Under the pieces are notes generated by a model. That model worked only from the letters and a program-made list of their open reading frames with translations, did no database searches and was not told where the DNA came from. Both the position numbers and the translations under genes were made by a program. From Bacteroidota bacterium (lineage in GTDB: Bacteria; Bacteroidota; Bacteroidia; Chitinophagales; LD1), in assembly GCA_003165135.1 (NCBI GenBank), contig PLSN01000373.1, positions 1 to 5,905 of the forward strand: 5,905 bases of DNA. Direction: 5' to 3'. Positions 4,625-5,905 of this stretch are shown one piece after another. How positions within the stretch are numbered: position 1 is the first letter of the stretch; each line of letters begins with the position of its first letter.

Positions 4625-5905
4625 GTGATAGAAGAAAAAAAACAACTCAGTAAAACACTTACTCCGCTCTTGCTTTGGGGACTGGGTGTGGGCTATGTCA
4701 TATCGGGCATGTATGTCGGCTGGAACCTCGGACTGGAGCAAGGCGGTACACTAGGTCTGGGTATCGCTACCTTTTTTAGCATCATCATGTATACCGCTTT
4801 TAGTTTCTCCTACTCGGAGCTGGCATGTGCAATCCCAAAGGCCGGCGGGGCTTTTGACTATGCATATCGCGCACTGGGTAAGGATGTCGCTTTTATCACC
4901 GGTCTCTCACAGATCATTGAGTTCGTCTTTGCGCCGCCTGCTATCGCTATCGGTATCGGTACGTATCTGAATCTGGAGTTTCCACAGATCAATATCACTA
5001 CTGCTGCCATCGTGGTGTATGCGTTATTTACGGCTCTCAATATATATGGTGTCAAAGCAGCTGCAGCCTTTGAGTTGTTCATTACAGTTTTGGCAGTAGG
5101 AGAGTTGTTGTTGTTTGCGGGGGTGACGCTACCTCATTTTCAAACGGCCAATCTCACTCATAATAGTTTCCCGCATGGTTGGGCGGGGGCTTTTGCTTCA
5201 TTGCCTTTTGCTATCTGGTTCTTTCTGGGCATAGAGGGCGTTGCCAATGTCGCGGAAGAGACCATCAACCCTCAGCGCGATATCCTCAAAGGTTTTGGTT
5301 GGGCGATATTGACTTTGATAGTGCTTTGTATACTCACCTTTATCGCGGCAGTGGGAGTGAACGGCTGGGAAGCGATAGTATATAAAGCTCCGGGTGTGAC
5401 CTCAGACTCTCCGCTGCCGATGGCGATGGGTCATGTGGTGGCTCCGGATAATGTTCTTTATAAGATGCTTATCGGGGTAGGTATATTCGGCCTGATAGCA
5501 TCTTTCCATGGATTGATACTGGCCTCGGGGCGGGCTACATTTGAGTTTGGTCGAGTAGGATTCGCTCCCCGGTTTCTAGGTGAGATCAATCCACGGTTTT
5601 TGACACCTGCCAATGCATTGGTATTTAATACAGTCATTGGGATATGTGCACTTCTGGCAGGAAAGACCGGCGAGATCATTACATTCTCAGTCCTCGGAGC
5701 ATTGATGCTGTATATCATATCTATGGTGTCAATTCTGAGGCTCCGCAAGACAGAACCTGATCTGGCGAGGCCGTTCCGGGTTCCATTTTTTCCTGCCACG
5801 CCTATCATTGCGTTAATCATAGCCGTTGTTTCGTTTGTAGCGATGGTTTGGTATAATTTACTCTTGTCAGGTTTGTTTTTCGCGATTATTTTGACCGCAT
5901 ACATT
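4625..5905 (+). CDS. eat: APC-family permease, probably ethanolamine permease, C-terminus off window
   Basis: This is an inner-membrane transporter of the amino acid-polyamine-organocation superfamily that would import ethanolamine or a related amine with a coupling ion. The 427 codons in the window are uninterrupted. Diagnostic segments are the unwound TM1 motif GVGYVISG (21-28) followed by MYVGWNLGL, PKAGGAFDYA (71-80), IEFVFAPPAIA (98-108), GIEGVANVAEE (202-212), and a cytoplasmic loop with ASGRATFEFGR. About eleven hydrophobic helices are present, and relatives of about 440 residues suggest little is missing. The combination GVGYVISGMY plus FAPPAIA points to the ethanolamine branch; substrate assignment rests on similarity as I recall it. 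The start is GTG at 4625: the frame upstream has no ATG before a TAA at 4586-4588, and the product IEEKKQLSKTLTPLLLWG has the N-terminus length expected of relatives. No ethanolamine-lyase genes are visible, but downstream sequence is missing. Confidence 0.9.
   Translation, partial: MIEEKKQLSKTLTPLLLWGLGVGYVISGMYVGWNLGLEQGGTLGLGIATFFSIIMYTAFSFSYSELACAIPKAGGAFDYAYRALGKDVAFITGLSQIIEFVFAPPAIAIGIGTYLNLEFPQINITTAAIVVYALFTALNIYGVKAAAAFELFITVLAVGELLLFAGVTLPHFQTANLTHNSFPHGWAGAFASLPFAIWFFLGIEGVANVAEETINPQRDILKGFGWAILTLIVLCILTFIAAVGVNGWEAIVYKAPGVTSDSPLPMAMGHVVAPDNVLYKMLIGVGIFGLIASFHGLILASGRATFEFGRVGFAPRFLGEINPRFLTPANALVFNTVIGICALLAGKTGEIITFSVLGALMLYIISMVSILRLRKTEPDLARPFRVPFFPATPIIALIIAVVSFVAMVWYNLLLSGLFFAIILTAYI

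Noticed and set aside
5458..5904. 148-codon minus-strand open frame (and 74 codons at 4858-5082)
   Set aside because: They are antisense to the permease, whose frame is uninterrupted with clear family motifs. Their low-complexity composition is typical of antisense shadows.

Overview
The window looks like chromosomal DNA of a member of the Bacteroidota, possibly a Chitinophagales- or Sphingobacteriales-type organism. The evidence is the character of the proteins (a Bacteroidota-style class A penicillin-binding protein, a DUF3109 protein, a retropepsin-like protein), A-rich leaders without Shine-Dalgarno sequences, several TAnnTTTG boxes (the Bacteroidota -7 promoter element), and two kinds of palindromic intergenic repeat of a type I recall from this phylum. 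The order-level guess is inference. Both ends of the window cut through a gene.

Layout. Positions 1-1703 (minus) hold the N-terminal 567 codons of a bifunctional penicillin-binding protein 1A, whose 3' end is off the window. A pair of inverted C-rich repeats (1718-1794) separates it from an upstream gene on the same strand, a cysteine-rich DUF3109 protein (1798-2367) that starts at TTG. Diverging from that gene, with only 30 bases between the start codons, is an exported TraB/GumN-family protein (2398-3312, plus). It converges on a two-gene minus-strand group: a 125-residue retropepsin-like protein (3599-3976) and then a 73-residue two-helix membrane protein (3324-3545). A non-coding stretch of about 650 bases follows (3977-4624). 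The window ends in an amino-acid/amine permease most like ethanolamine permeases (4625-5905, plus, GTG start, C-terminus off the window).

How the genes work together. Nothing ties them into one pathway. They read as ordinary housekeeping and envelope genes: cell-wall synthesis, a putative metal-binding cytoplasmic protein, an exported TraB-fold protein, small hypotheticals and a transporter. No mobile-element gene, CRISPR array, rRNA or tRNA is visible.

The least explained parts are two. One is the 650-base intergenic region, which carries a promoter-like element over a near-perfect 22-bp palindrome, a REP/MITE-like hairpin, a possible 33-codon ORF with a GFGFGFG run, and an AT-only-looking stem followed by six T. 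Together these could make an independent small transcript. The other is the retropepsin-like gene, in which a single codon (GGC where GAC is expected) replaces the catalytic aspartate. Neither amounts to a demonstrated new system.
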